This document shows positions 23,949-31,441 of a stretch of 36,153 nucleotides of DNA, in pieces (the first letter of the stretch is position 1; each line of letters starts with the position of its first letter). The stretch covers positions 1 through 36,153 of the forward strand of contig JBGAQU010000017.1 in assembly GCA_044220535.1 (NCBI GenBank), given 5' to 3'. The DNA comes from JBDHTS01 sp044220535 (lineage in GTDB: Bacteria > Pseudomonadota > Alphaproteobacteria > Micavibrionales > Micavibrionaceae). The notes under the pieces are model-generated. The model had not been told where the DNA came from. It ran no database searches and saw only the letters and a program-made list of their open reading frames with translations. The translations under genes and the position numbers were made by a program.

Positions 23949-25301
23949 ATGTTGCTCTCCATGTTCCTCCTCGCCTTTGCCCTTGGATTGCTGCCCCTTC
24001 CAGCCTTGGCCGCTTCGGAAACCGAAGTGCATGACCTGACGCATCATGGATGGGCCATGGCCTGCCTTGCGGCATTTATCCTCTCCTATCTTCCTGTGCT
24101 GTTCGAGGAAAAGACGCATCTCAGGAAATCGAAACCCGTCATGCTGGGCGCGGGCATTATCTGGATCATTATCGCGCTGATGGCGCCCGGTTCAGGGGTG
24201 GATAGCGACAGCGTGCATAACGCCGCCCTGCATGGGCTTGGCGAATATGCAGCGCTGCTGCTGTTCCTGCTGGCGGCGATGACCTATATCAACGCGCTGG
24301 AGGAACGGCATGTCTTCGCGGTGATCCGCGTGAAGCTGGTGCGCATGGGGCTGACCATGCGGCAGATGTTCTGGACCACGGGCATCATCGCGTTTTTCCT
24401 GTCCGGCATCGCCGACAATCTGACCACATCGCTGGTGCTGGGGGCGGTCGTGATGGCCGTGGGGGCTAAGGACAAAAAATTCATTTCCGCCGGATGCGTG
24501 AACGTGGTGTGCGCGGCGAATGCGGGCGGCGCGTTTTCGCCGTTTGGCGATATCACGACACTGATGGCGTGGCAGGCGGGCAAGGCGGGATTTTTTGAGT
24601 TCTTCGCGCTGTTCGTGCCGTCGGTCGTGTGTTTCCTGATCCCCGCCGTGGCGATGAGCTTCTTTATCCCGAAAACTACACCGGAAGCTGTGGCGGAAGA
24701 CATCACCATGAAACCCGGCGCGAAGGCGATGATCGGTCTTGGCCTTCTGACCATCGCGCTGGCGGTCGGGTTTGAACAGCTGCTGCATTTGCCTGCCTTT
24801 ATGGGGATGATGACAGGGCTGTCGCTGCTGATGCTGTATTCATGGTATATCCAGCAGCGGCGCGACCACGGGTTTGATGTGTTCCAGCGCATTTCGGCGG
24901 CGGAATGGGACACGCTGCTGTTTTTCTTCGGCGTGATTTTCAGCGTCGGCGGGCTTGGTTTTATCGGTTACCTGCAGCTGATGTCTTCCGGCCTGTATGG
25001 CGGGATCGGGGCCGGCCCTGCAAACATTGCTTTGGGTATCCTGTCGGCAATCATCGATAACATTCCGGTCATGTTCGCCGTCCTGAGCATGGACCCGCCG
25101 ATGGATCATTTTCAATGGTTGCTGGTCACCTTTACCACTGGCGTCGGCGGCAGCCTGCTATCAGTAGGGTCGGCGGCGGGCGTGGCATTGATGGGCGTGG
25201 CGCGCGGTTATTACACCTTCTCCAGCCATTTGAAGTGGACGCCTGTTATCCTTTTAGGATATGCAGGGGGCATTGCGGCTCATTATCTTATCAACGGTTG
25301 A
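23949..25301 (+). CDS. nhaD: NhaD-family Na+/H+ antiporter
   Basis: An inner-membrane antiporter of the NhaD type, expected to exchange sodium or lithium for protons. It has about 12-13 hydrophobic segments. Family blocks include TTGIIAFFLSGIADNLTTSL, CVNVVCAANAGGAFSPFGDI (followed by TTLMAWQAGK), LFFFGVIFSVGGLGFIGYL, and GILSAIIDNIPVMFAVLSMD near the C-terminus. The acidic residues in IADNLT and IIDNIP are typical of ion-transporter superfamily members. The frame is open upstream to 23580, but that part overlaps the - strand hypothetical gene, so I place the start at ATG 23949 (450 residues). ATG 23961 is an alternative; neither has a strong ribosome site. deoA begins 3 nt after its stop. 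Confidence 0.9.
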   Translation: MLLSMFLLAFALGLLPLPALAASETEVHDLTHHGWAMACLAAFILSYLPVLFEEKTHLRKSKPVMLGAGIIWIIIALMAPGSGVDSDSVHNAALHGLGEYAALLLFLLAAMTYINALEERHVFAVIRVKLVRMGLTMRQMFWTTGIIAFFLSGIADNLTTSLVLGAVVMAVGAKDKKFISAGCVNVVCAANAGGAFSPFGDITTLMAWQAGKAGFFEFFALFVPSVVCFLIPAVAMSFFIPKTTPEAVAEDITMKPGAKAMIGLGLLTIALAVGFEQLLHLPAFMGMMTGLSLLMLYSWYIQQRRDHGFDVFQRISAAEWDTLLFFFGVIFSVGGLGFIGYLQLMSSGLYGGIGAGPANIALGILSAIIDNIPVMFAVLSMDPPMDHFQWLLVTFTTGVGGSLLSVGSAAGVALMGVARGYYTFSSHLKWTPVILLGYAGGIAAHYLING

Positions 25302-25304
25302 ACC

Positions 25305-26621
25305 ATGCTGATCCAGGAAATCGTCCGCATCAAGCGCGACAAAGGCACGTTAAGCAAGGCCAATATCACCGACTACATCGCCGCCGTCACCGACGGCAGC
25401 GCGGGCGAAGGCCAGGTGGCCGCCATGTGCATGGCAATCCTTCTGAACGGGCTGAGCATGCAGGAGCGTGTGGACCTGACCATGGCGATGGCGCAGTCCG
25501 GCGATACAATGACATGGCCGCAGATGGACGGGCCGGTGCTGGACAAGCATTCAACCGGCGGCGTGGGCGACAAGGTGTCCCTGATGCTGGCGCCCATTAT
25601 CGCGGCGTGCGGCGGGTTTGTGCCGATGATTTCCGGACGCGGCCTGGGGCATACAGGCGGCACGCTGGACAAAATGGATTCCATCCCCGGCTATGTCAGC
25701 CAGCCGGACATGGACAAAATCAACAAAGTGGTGCGCTCCGTCGGCTGCGCCGTGATCGGCGCGACGAAGGACATCGCGCCCGCGGACAGGCGCATCTATG
25801 CGATCCGCGATGTGACGGGCACGGTGGAAAGCCTGGATCTTATCACCGCTTCCATCCTTTCGAAAAAGCTAGCCGCCGGGCTGGACGGGCTGATCATGGA
25901 TGTGAAATTCGGATCCGGCGCGTTTATGCAGGACTATACTAAAGCCAAGGAACTGGCACAGAGCATTGTCAGCGTCGCCAATGGCGCGGGCGTCAAATGC
26001 ACGGCGCTGATGACGGATATGGATCGGCCGCTGGGCCGCACGGCAGGTAATGCCATTGAGGTGCGGGAAGCAGTGGAGTACCTGCGCAATGAAAACATCG
26101 ATGCGCGCCTGCACGATGTTACCATGGCGCTGTGCGGCGAATTGCTGGTGATTGGCGGCCTGGCGAAGGATGCGGATGAAGGCCGCGCCAAATCCGAAGC
26201 CTGCCTGGCCGATGGCCGGGCCGCCGAAATTTTCGACAAAATGGTCGCCGAACTGGGCGGACCGCGTGACTTTATCGCGCATTTCGACCGCCATTTGCCC
26301 ATGGCTCCCATACCGCATGAGGTGCATGCCAGAGACCGGATGATGGTGCAGTCAGTGGATACCCGTGCGCTTGGCATCGCCGTCATCGAACTGGGCGGCG
26401 GCCGCCGCCTGGCCGGTGACAAAATCGACCATGGCGTTGGCCTGGCCGCCTTAGCCCAGCCGGGAGAGACAGTCGGCCCGAATGAACGCCCGCTGGCGGT
26501 GATTTACGGCCGTACGCCGGAAGCGATTGCGAACGCGGAGAAGACGGTTTTAGCGGCTTACAGGATGGGCCCGAACGCGGTCACAGTGCAGGATAAGCCT
26601 GTCAGGGAACGGATCGTTTAA
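25305..26621 (+). CDS. deoA: Thymidine phosphorylase
   Basis: DeoA splits thymidine with phosphate to thymine and 2-deoxyribose 1-phosphate in nucleoside salvage. The 438-residue length is normal. The phosphate-binding block KHSTGGVGDKVSLMLAPI spans residues 81-98 and is followed by MISGRGLGHTGGTLDKMDSI, both signatures of the class II nucleoside phosphorylases. DVTGTVESLDLITASILSKK and LIMDVKFGSGAFM are also typical. It begins 3 nt after nhaD, so they are probably one transcript, although the functions are unrelated. An inverted pair of palindromic repeats follows 10 nt downstream. Confidence 0.96.
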   Translation: MLIQEIVRIKRDKGTLSKANITDYIAAVTDGSAGEGQVAAMCMAILLNGLSMQERVDLTMAMAQSGDTMTWPQMDGPVLDKHSTGGVGDKVSLMLAPIIAACGGFVPMISGRGLGHTGGTLDKMDSIPGYVSQPDMDKINKVVRSVGCAVIGATKDIAPADRRIYAIRDVTGTVESLDLITASILSKKLAAGLDGLIMDVKFGSGAFMQDYTKAKELAQSIVSVANGAGVKCTALMTDMDRPLGRTAGNAIEVREAVEYLRNENIDARLHDVTMALCGELLVIGGLAKDADEGRAKSEACLADGRAAEIFDKMVAELGGPRDFIAHFDRHLPMAPIPHEVHARDRMMVQSVDTRALGIAVIELGGGRRLAGDKIDHGVGLAALAQPGETVGPNERPLAVIYGRTPEAIANAEKTVLAAYRMGPNAVTVQDKPVRERIV

Positions 26622-26631
26622 TCCCCTCAGT

Positions 26632-26741
26632 GTCATCCTCCGGCTTGGACCGGAGGATCCATACGATCTTTCCGCCTTAAAACTTGCAGTTACCTTTATT
26701 AGAACCAGTCTATAGATCCTCCGGTCAAGCCGGAGGATGAC
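26632..26741. repeat. Inverted pair of GTCATCC palindromes after deoA
   Basis: Copy A (26632-26659) and copy B (26715-26741) are inverted, 55 nt apart, and match except for one base missing from the central loop of B. Each forms a hairpin of the form GTCATCCTCCGG...CCGGAGGATC. Same class of ends as the copies in the ccm operon, but a different stem sequence. May also act as the deoA terminator. Confidence 0.88.
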
Positions 26742-26879
26742 ATTCGATGTAATTGAAACATATGTTCTACCTATACCAAAGAAACTGGATTTTATATCGT
26801 CAGACATACTATTCCTCATAATCCGGCCACAGTTGGATGGTAATACAGGCATCACGTATGCTTTTACCCCCTGGATGCC

Positions 26880-27524
26880 ATGACCCACGATCACCATCAT
26901 GACCACGATTTCCTGAAAACCGTCATGATCGCGCTGACCGGTTGGTTTCTGTATGTGATATCGGATGTCATCAACAAGCTGCTGACCCAAGACTATCCGG
27001 TGTCGGAGATTATCGGCCTCAGCTATCTGGCCGGTTTATGCCTGATCATCCCTTATATTGTCATCCGGTATGACTGGCATGCCCTGTTCCCGCCGCAGAA
27101 ATGGAAGTGGCATGTGGCGCGGGGCGTTAGCGGTGCGCTGGGCGGCCTGCTCGGCGTGCATGCGCTGCAAAGCATTCCGCTCGCGGATTTCTACGGCATT
27201 ATCTTCCTGACGCCGTTGCTGCTGTGCCTGTTGTCGCATTTTATTTTGAAAGAGCGGATCGGCAAGCATCGCATCACCTGCATTGTGATTGGATTTATCG
27301 GCGTACTGATTTTGGCAGGGCCGCAATTCGCGGGCGGCAATATCGGTTTTATCTTTGCGGGCGTTGCGGTCGTCTTTTCCGCGATGAACGGTATTCTGGT
27401 GCGGAAGATCGGGCCGGAAAAAATCCTGATGCGGTTTGCGTTCTATGTGTTCTCTGCCAACACGCTGTTGAACCTTCCCATCATGCTGGCAGAAGGGTCG
27501 TTCAAGATGCCGGCCACCGAATGA
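26880..27524 (+). CDS. EamA/DMT-family transporter, N-terminal part (helices 1-7)
   Basis: The N-terminal 214 residues of a drug/metabolite-type exporter. It starts with a His-rich tip (MTHDHHHDHDF), then about seven membrane helices: the EamA half-repeat with LGGLLGVHALQSIPLADFYG and IIFLTPLLLCLLSHFILKER, helices 5-6, and FYVFSANTLLNLPIMLAEG. The frame then stops at TGA (27522-27524) after FKMPATE. The remaining three helices are encoded in a different frame beginning at an ATG that overlaps this stop (ATGA). It is therefore either a frameshifted transporter or a split gene translated by coupling. No strong ribosome site is seen before 26880. Substrate unknown. Confidence 0.75.
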   Translation: MTHDHHHDHDFLKTVMIALTGWFLYVISDVINKLLTQDYPVSEIIGLSYLAGLCLIIPYIVIRYDWHALFPPQKWKWHVARGVSGALGGLLGVHALQSIPLADFYGIIFLTPLLLCLLSHFILKERIGKHRITCIVIGFIGVLILAGPQFAGGNIGFIFAGVAVVFSAMNGILVRKIGPEKILMRFAFYVFSANTLLNLPIMLAEGSFKMPATE

Positions 27525-27769
27525 TTTGCGGGTTGCTGTGCTATTCCATTTCTTTCTCCCGTGTGCGGGAAACCGCAATGATCGCACCCTTCCATTATTC
27601 GCAAATGATTGGCGGCGTCATCCTGGGATATTTCATGTTTGGGGACGAACCAACGGCACGGACATTGATCGGCGCCGCCATTATTATCGGCGCGGGCATG
27701 TATATGATCTGGCGCGAACATGTGCTGCATAAGGCCAGCGTGCTGCGGAACATTCAGCGGCTGGGCTGA
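27521..27769 (+). CDS. EamA/DMT-family transporter, C-terminal part (helices 8-10)
   Basis: This 82-residue segment continues the EamA domain in another frame: MICGLLCYSISFSRVRETAM, IAPFHYSQMIGGVILGYFMF, GDEPTARTLIGAAIIIGAGM, then a basic tail. The IAPFHYSQ and FGDEP motifs are the standard helix 9 and loop of EamA proteins, so the region belongs with the upstream 214 residues. The ATG overlaps the upstream TGA, but there is no Shine-Dalgarno sequence. The helix 8 segment looks slightly short. A decayed or frameshifted gene is the simpler reading; a two-polypeptide transporter is possible. Confidence 0.6.
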   Translation: MICGLLCYSISFSRVRETAMIAPFHYSQMIGGVILGYFMFGDEPTARTLIGAAIIIGAGMYMIWREHVLHKASVLRNIQRLG

Positions 27770-27927
27770 ACATAGATAAAATACATGGGAAAAATATGCC
27801 TGGAATGATACCAAAACGCAAAAATGCCGTTGCATATTGCAAGTTTCACCCTATCCCTGTTTTCAAAAAACCCTGCCCGCTCCGCTATAACCCGCCTTTT
27901 GCAAAACACTGCTTTCCTTACAAATTT

Positions 27928-27960
27928 GCAACCTATCCCTGCGCTTAGGGATAGGTTTGC
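27928..27960. promoter_or_regulatory. Hairpin with CCTATCCCT repeats ahead of the phage-like block
   Basis: GCAACCTATCCCT (27928-27940) and AGGGATAGGTTTGC (27947-27960) form a near-perfect inverted repeat with one extra base. A further direct copy of CCTATCCCTG lies at 27850-27859. It lies 64 nt upstream of the + strand gene at 28024. A terminator for the transporter or an operator are both possible. Confidence 0.35.
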
Positions 27961-28023
27961 ACGCTTCTGCATGCTTTGTGCTTATGTAAACGCAAAAGAA
28001 ACGTAACAGATGAGAGAACTTGA

Positions 28024-28254
28024 ATGGTCATGAAACCGAACGCGCGCGTGCACAGGCTGGCCTTTGATAGTGCGATCAACCAGCTTGATGTTTTAAGGGA
28101 TGTTCACCTGGTTCTGGCGCCGTTGCGCCCGACCGATGAAATGATCGAAGCCGTCTGCAAGGCGATGAAGATGACGCCGATACAGGCACAGATGGTTTAT
28201 GAGGTGATGATACGTGCCTCCATACCCGATACGGTGGATGACGGCCTGATCTAA
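28024..28254 (+). CDS. Hypothetical protein, 76 aa
   Basis: No family recognised. A soluble, helical protein: HRLAFDSAINQLDVLRDVHL, then PTDEMIEAVCKAMKMTPIQA, then MVYEVMIRASIPDTV. GAGAG precedes the ATG; an in-frame ATG two codons later is an alternative. It is the only + strand gene at the edge of the phage-like block and is followed by two hairpins, the second a strong terminator. It could be a phage-edge or host gene. Confidence 0.6.
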   Translation: MVMKPNARVHRLAFDSAINQLDVLRDVHLVLAPLRPTDEMIEAVCKAMKMTPIQAQMVYEVMIRASIPDTVDDGLI

Positions 28255-28270
28255 AAGGCCGCCATTTCAG

Positions 28271-28345
28271 ATGCGTCAGAAGACGCATAGAACGAAATCC
28301 ACTGTGCCCCCGGACAGGAAGAACGCCTGTCCGGGGGACTCTTTT
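28271..28345 (+). terminator. Two hairpins, the second a strong terminator
   Basis: ATGCGTC-AGAA-GACGCAT (28271-28288) is followed by a 12-bp stem CCCCCGGACAGG/CCTGTCCGGGGG (28307-28318 and 28326-28337) and ACTCTTTT. It ends the + strand gene and also lies just past the end of the - strand hydrolase gene. Confidence 0.8.
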
Positions 28346-28348
28346 GTA

Positions 28349-28860
28349 TCATTCGCATTTGTAGAAGATATGACGCCCGATGACGGCGCATGGCCTGAAG
28401 CCTTTCGTCCAGTAAGGCGATACGCCCGCCGCATGGTAATGCGTCGCGCCGCCCGTCCTGTCAGCCAGCGCCCCGCCCATGGCGCGGCGTGCAATCACCT
28501 GTCAGCCAGCGCCCCGCCCATGGCGCGGCGTGCAATGCGCAAGGCGGTCGCAAATTCAAGATTGCGGACGTCAACGGCCAGCAGAACGCGGTAATTGGGA
28601 TCGTCTTTGTTCCAGCAGGAAAATTGATAGGGTTTCTGGCAGATCTGGATCACAGAATTGCCCCACCAGTATTCGCCCTTTGCCTTCGCAATCCGTACCC
28701 GGTTCATGATGATGGATGCGACCGCTGCCATGCCTTCAGCGTCTTCACCGCGCGCCTCCCCCCAGATCGTACGGGCCAGCGTATCGATTTCGAGCTCACG
28801 ATGCAGGGCTTCCGCATCATTGTTTGCCGATGAGGATTGAACGGGTTTTAAAGTTTTCAT
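28349..28860 (-). pseudogene. SleB-type cell wall hydrolase, frame broken by a 41-bp tandem duplication
   Basis: A phage endolysin-like peptidoglycan hydrolase (Hydrolase_2/SleB family). From ATG 28860 the frame encodes the domain start RTIWGEARGEDAEGMAAVAS (catalytic Glu in WGEARGE) and SIIMNRV, up to ...RRAMGGALADR, then TGA at 28495-28497 (121 codons). The missing end is present in another frame to a TGA at 28349-28351: DRTGGATHYHAAGVSPYW, then TKGFRPCAVIGRHIFYKCE, exactly what the family requires. The break is caused by a 41-nt tandem duplication; removing one copy restores a 156-residue protein. The product as read lacks the HYHA part of the active site and is probably inactive. Confidence 0.9.
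28457..28538. repeat. 41-nt tandem duplication inside the hydrolase gene
   Basis: Two copies with a 39-nt identical core, 28457-28495 and 28498-28536, at a period of 41 nt. No mismatch in the core. Because 41 is not a multiple of three, it shifts the reading frame. Confidence 0.95.
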
Positions 28861-28870
28861 GATGTGTTCC

Positions 28871-29188
28871 CTAGTCTGATAATCCGGCGCGCAACGCCTC
28901 GGTTTTCATCGCGGTCGTATCGAGTTTCGCCTCGATGCGCAGAAGATGAGAAACGAGACGCATTTCCAGTTCCTTAAGATCCGTGATCGACGCATAGCTT
29001 TTGGCGACTTCAAGCTTGAACGACGATAAGGCCTCACGCATCTGGGCATTGCGGGTTTCCACCATTTCGCGCAGGTGTTGAAGCGCAAGGTCAGATTCCT
29101 TTCTCGCGCGCCAGATCATCCAGAACAAGGCGCTGAGCACGGGCAATTCACTGGCGGTAATCCACCATTCGAGATCGTTTGAAAGCAT
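28871..29188 (-). CDS. One-helix coiled-coil phage protein
   Basis: A 105-residue protein with one N-terminal hydrophobic segment (WWITASELPVLSALFWMIW) followed by a long charged helix (ARKESDLALQHLREMVETRN ... LKELEMRLVSHLLRIEAKLD) with heptad-like spacing. I have the impression that similar short proteins with ...LRIEAKLD endings occur near the lysis genes of alphaproteobacterial phages. A holin-like or spanin-like role is possible from shape and position, between terminase and hydrolase, but not shown. AAGGA lies 7 nt before the ATG. Confidence 0.65.
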   Translation of the reverse strand: MLSNDLEWWITASELPVLSALFWMIWRARKESDLALQHLREMVETRNAQMREALSSFKLEVAKSYASITDLKELEMRLVSHLLRIEAKLDTTAMKTEALRAGLSD

Positions 29189-29200
29189 GATTTATCCTTT

Positions 29201-30658
29201 CTAAACTTTAAAATCCGTATCCGCTGTATGCTGGCTGCCGCCGCGCCAGGATTGCGGCGTTGAACCATGATGCGGGCGCTTCAGACGAATGGGTTCCAGA
29301 CCCAACGCTCCGGCTACCGCATCCAACCCGTCATCGCGGCCATTCACGCCGGGTCGCCATTCCTGCATTTCATTCAGGAAGGGCGTTTTATAGACACTGT
29401 CATGAACACGCAGCATTCGCGCCGCCAGCACCACATCGAAGGCTTCAATAATGCGGATATCCTTTGCACGCCGGCTGGTTTTTTCCAGTACACTGCAGCC
29501 GATGCGGCTTTTCGCAATTTCCTGACGTAAAATGCCTGGCAAAAACTGGCCAACACCATTGGTTTCGATAGCGATAAAAGGCAGATGCAAACGTTTTGCC
29601 TGCGCAACGACCAGGCGGCACTGCCGCCGTGCCTCATCCATTTCTTCCGGTATCAGCTCCGCCTGCATATAAGTGATGCCGTGCAGATAACGCGCCCCAT
29701 CTTCATCCGTGAACACAGCGGCCAGCACGCTGGCGTCACCGCGACCAAACGCCGGATCCCACCAGGCGGAACCGGAAACTATCCGGCGGCCACCAATGTA
29801 AAGACCGTTCAGTTCGTCGCTCATATGCAGATCGTGGCTGTAACGGATCATCAGGGACGGATCTAACCGCCCTTCGGCGATATTGACCGGCTGCAGCAGC
29901 ATCTGGCTGGAAAACCGGTTGGGGCCGCTACGGCAACGCATGGAGTCGATTTCCTCAAGTGGAAACCTGTCCGGCCATGCACTGATGCCGTTTTTGATGA
30001 CCGGCACGGTCAGCCGCGTGAAACCATCCAGAAAAGGCTGCGTTTCGCCGATCTCCGTCCGTGCCTGTTCCGCATAAATCGTGAACCAGCTATGCGGCGT
30101 TCCGACATATAACTGCGTCCCGCCCGGCGTCAGGACGAAATCGATTTCGCCGAGGCGTTCGCGCAATTCCGCGCGCCTGTCCACGGTTTCGGATGTACGC
30201 GGCACTTCCACGTCGTCGCAGATAATGACATCGGCACGGCTGCCAGTCATGTTCGCGCTGATGCCGCGCGCCAGCATGGACGGATCGCGAAGTTCCAGCG
30301 GGCGTCGAATGGTGAAGCGGTCGCTGCCCCACTGGTCCAGTTTTTCAGGTTTTAACCCCGATGTCAGCGGATGACGCTCTACAATCCGTTTGACATTGCG
30401 CACCATTTTGCGTGCCAGCAACATATCGGCGGCCAGGACCATAATGCGTAGATTTGGATTGGAATAGAGCAGCCATCCCGCAAACAATCCCACAATCGTG
30501 CTTTTGCCACAGGATCGAAACGCCATCAGCAGCAGGCGACGGTTGCCACTTCGCCATGCGCTTTCCAACCAATCAGCGATGCGAAAATGCACGGTGGGCG
30601 TCGACTGCCCCTGGATTTTGTTCCAGACGCTCAAGAAAATTTTGAATGTGACGTGCAT
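29201..30658 (-). CDS. Phage terminase large subunit
   Basis: The DNA-packaging motor of a tailed phage, 485 residues. The ATPase domain has a Walker A-like FRSCGKST (residues 47-54) and Walker B VIICDD (144-149) followed by VEVPRTSE. The nuclease domain shows WWDPAFGRGDASVL, with an early catalytic Asp of the RNase H-like fold, and ETNGVGQFLPGIL, ending with a NGRDDGLDAVAGAL acidic block, the last catalytic Asp region. All motifs appear intact, so it may be functional. AGGATGAGG directly precedes the ATG. An upstream terminator at 30692 means that much of its transcription must either read through or start locally. Confidence 0.93.
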   Translation of the reverse strand: MHVTFKIFLSVWNKIQGQSTPTVHFRIADWLESAWRSGNRRLLLMAFRSCGKSTIVGLFAGWLLYSNPNLRIMVLAADMLLARKMVRNVKRIVERHPLTSGLKPEKLDQWGSDRFTIRRPLELRDPSMLARGISANMTGSRADVIICDDVEVPRTSETVDRRAELRERLGEIDFVLTPGGTQLYVGTPHSWFTIYAEQARTEIGETQPFLDGFTRLTVPVIKNGISAWPDRFPLEEIDSMRCRSGPNRFSSQMLLQPVNIAEGRLDPSLMIRYSHDLHMSDELNGLYIGGRRIVSGSAWWDPAFGRGDASVLAAVFTDEDGARYLHGITYMQAELIPEEMDEARRQCRLVVAQAKRLHLPFIAIETNGVGQFLPGILRQEIAKSRIGCSVLEKTSRRAKDIRIIEAFDVVLAARMLRVHDSVYKTPFLNEMQEWRPGVNGRDDGLDAVAGALGLEPIRLKRPHHGSTPQSWRGGSQHTADTDFKV

Positions 30659-30691
30659 AACCTCATCCTGTACGCAGTGAAAGCGCAGACA

Positions 30692-30720
30692 TAAAAAAAA
30701 GCGGCCCGAAGGCCGCTTTC
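30692..30720 (-). terminator. Terminator with UUCG tetraloop inside the phage operon
   Basis: On the - strand: GCGGCC-TTCG-GGCCGC followed by T8, the classical stable hairpin. It lies 17 nt after the stop of the gene at 30737 and 34 nt before the terminase start. Confidence 0.93.
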
Positions 30721-30736
30721 CTGAAGTTCACTATAA

Positions 30737-31045
30737 TTAAAGGCTTGGGCCACCCAGATCTTTTATTTTTTTCTTTCCGGATTCAATAGCGCTGGAGACT
30801 GTTTCCTGGGCATCCTCTAACAATTCACCTGCCTGCTGCCTTAATCCTTGCGCTGTTTCTGATTGAAGCGCATCGTTGGCTGCCCGTACTGCCTTACCGC
30901 CAACTTCCACTGCCTTTGCAGCTGTTTCTTTACCTCTTTGCAAAAGATCTCTCGCCACTTCCGAAGGATCAATTTCGGTTGCCCTTTCAACAACAGTTCC
31001 TGCAGCACCAACTGCATTTTGAAGAAGTTTACGCAATGAACCCAT
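30737..31045 (-). CDS. Small amphipathic helical protein in the phage block
   Basis: A 102-residue protein, all helical and Ala/Lys/Glu-rich: MGSLRKLLQNAVGAAGTVVE, then ARDLLQRGKETAAKAVEVGG, then LLEDAQETVSSAIESGKKKI. The periodicity suggests an amphipathic or coiled-coil helix that may lie on membranes. The ATG at 31045 has AGGAG 7 nt upstream, which sets the start over a longer frame reaching 31222. Function unknown; it sits between a small hypothetical gene and the terminator before the terminase. Confidence 0.65.
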   Translation of the reverse strand: MGSLRKLLQNAVGAAGTVVERATEIDPSEVARDLLQRGKETAAKAVEVGGKAVRAANDALQSETAQGLRQQAGELLEDAQETVSSAIESGKKKIKDLGGPSL

Positions 31046-31094
31046 GTTTATCTCCTGTATGTTTGCGTAATACATTTTTTGCATATGACGCGAC

Positions 31095-31421
31095 TCAGCA
31101 CAAGAGGTTTCCAGAGTAAAAATTGCTGACTTCCTCCTCTGCCTCTTGCATGACACCGGCCAGAACCACCTGGCCGTTCTGATCCGGCAGCTTCGCATCC
31201 GGCAAACCCAGTATTTTTGCAAGTTTCAGCAAAAGCTCGATATGGGAGATGATGGATTTGCAGGCATTGTGAAATTCGTAGATGGATTTCGACTCGGACT
31301 GTTTATCGCCTTTCTTAACCTCGCGGGTGATAAAATCTTCATACGCATTCAGCGCATGGATCAGCGCATCGGGAAAAACGCGAATGATCTGATCGGTAAA
31401 TTCCTGATAGGTGCGGGGCAT
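31095..31421 (-). CDS. Small phage-block protein, possible small terminase or packaging factor
   Basis: A 108-residue helical protein: MPRTYQEFTDQIIRVFPDAL, IHALNAYEDFITREVKKG, then YEFHNACKSIISHIELLLKL and an acidic tail. The position (after the tail spike, before the large terminase) equals that of the small terminase gp18 in T7-like phages, but I see no sequence proof. ATG 31421 has AAAGGA 5 nt upstream. A longer reading to 31769 overlaps the tail-spike gene and is rejected. Confidence 0.6.
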   Translation of the reverse strand: MPRTYQEFTDQIIRVFPDALIHALNAYEDFITREVKKGDKQSESKSIYEFHNACKSIISHIELLLKLAKILGLPDAKLPDQNGQVVLAGVMQEAEEEVSNFYSGNLLC

Positions 31422-31441
31422 AAGTATCCTTTCATTCAACA

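Noticed and set aside
24192..25115. - strand frames inside nhaD
   Set aside because: His/Arg-rich shadows of a clear polytopic membrane protein gene.
28457..28538. The tandem 41-nt repeat considered as a CRISPR or regulatory array
   Set aside because: Only two adjacent copies with no spacers; it is explained as a duplication within the hydrolase coding sequence.
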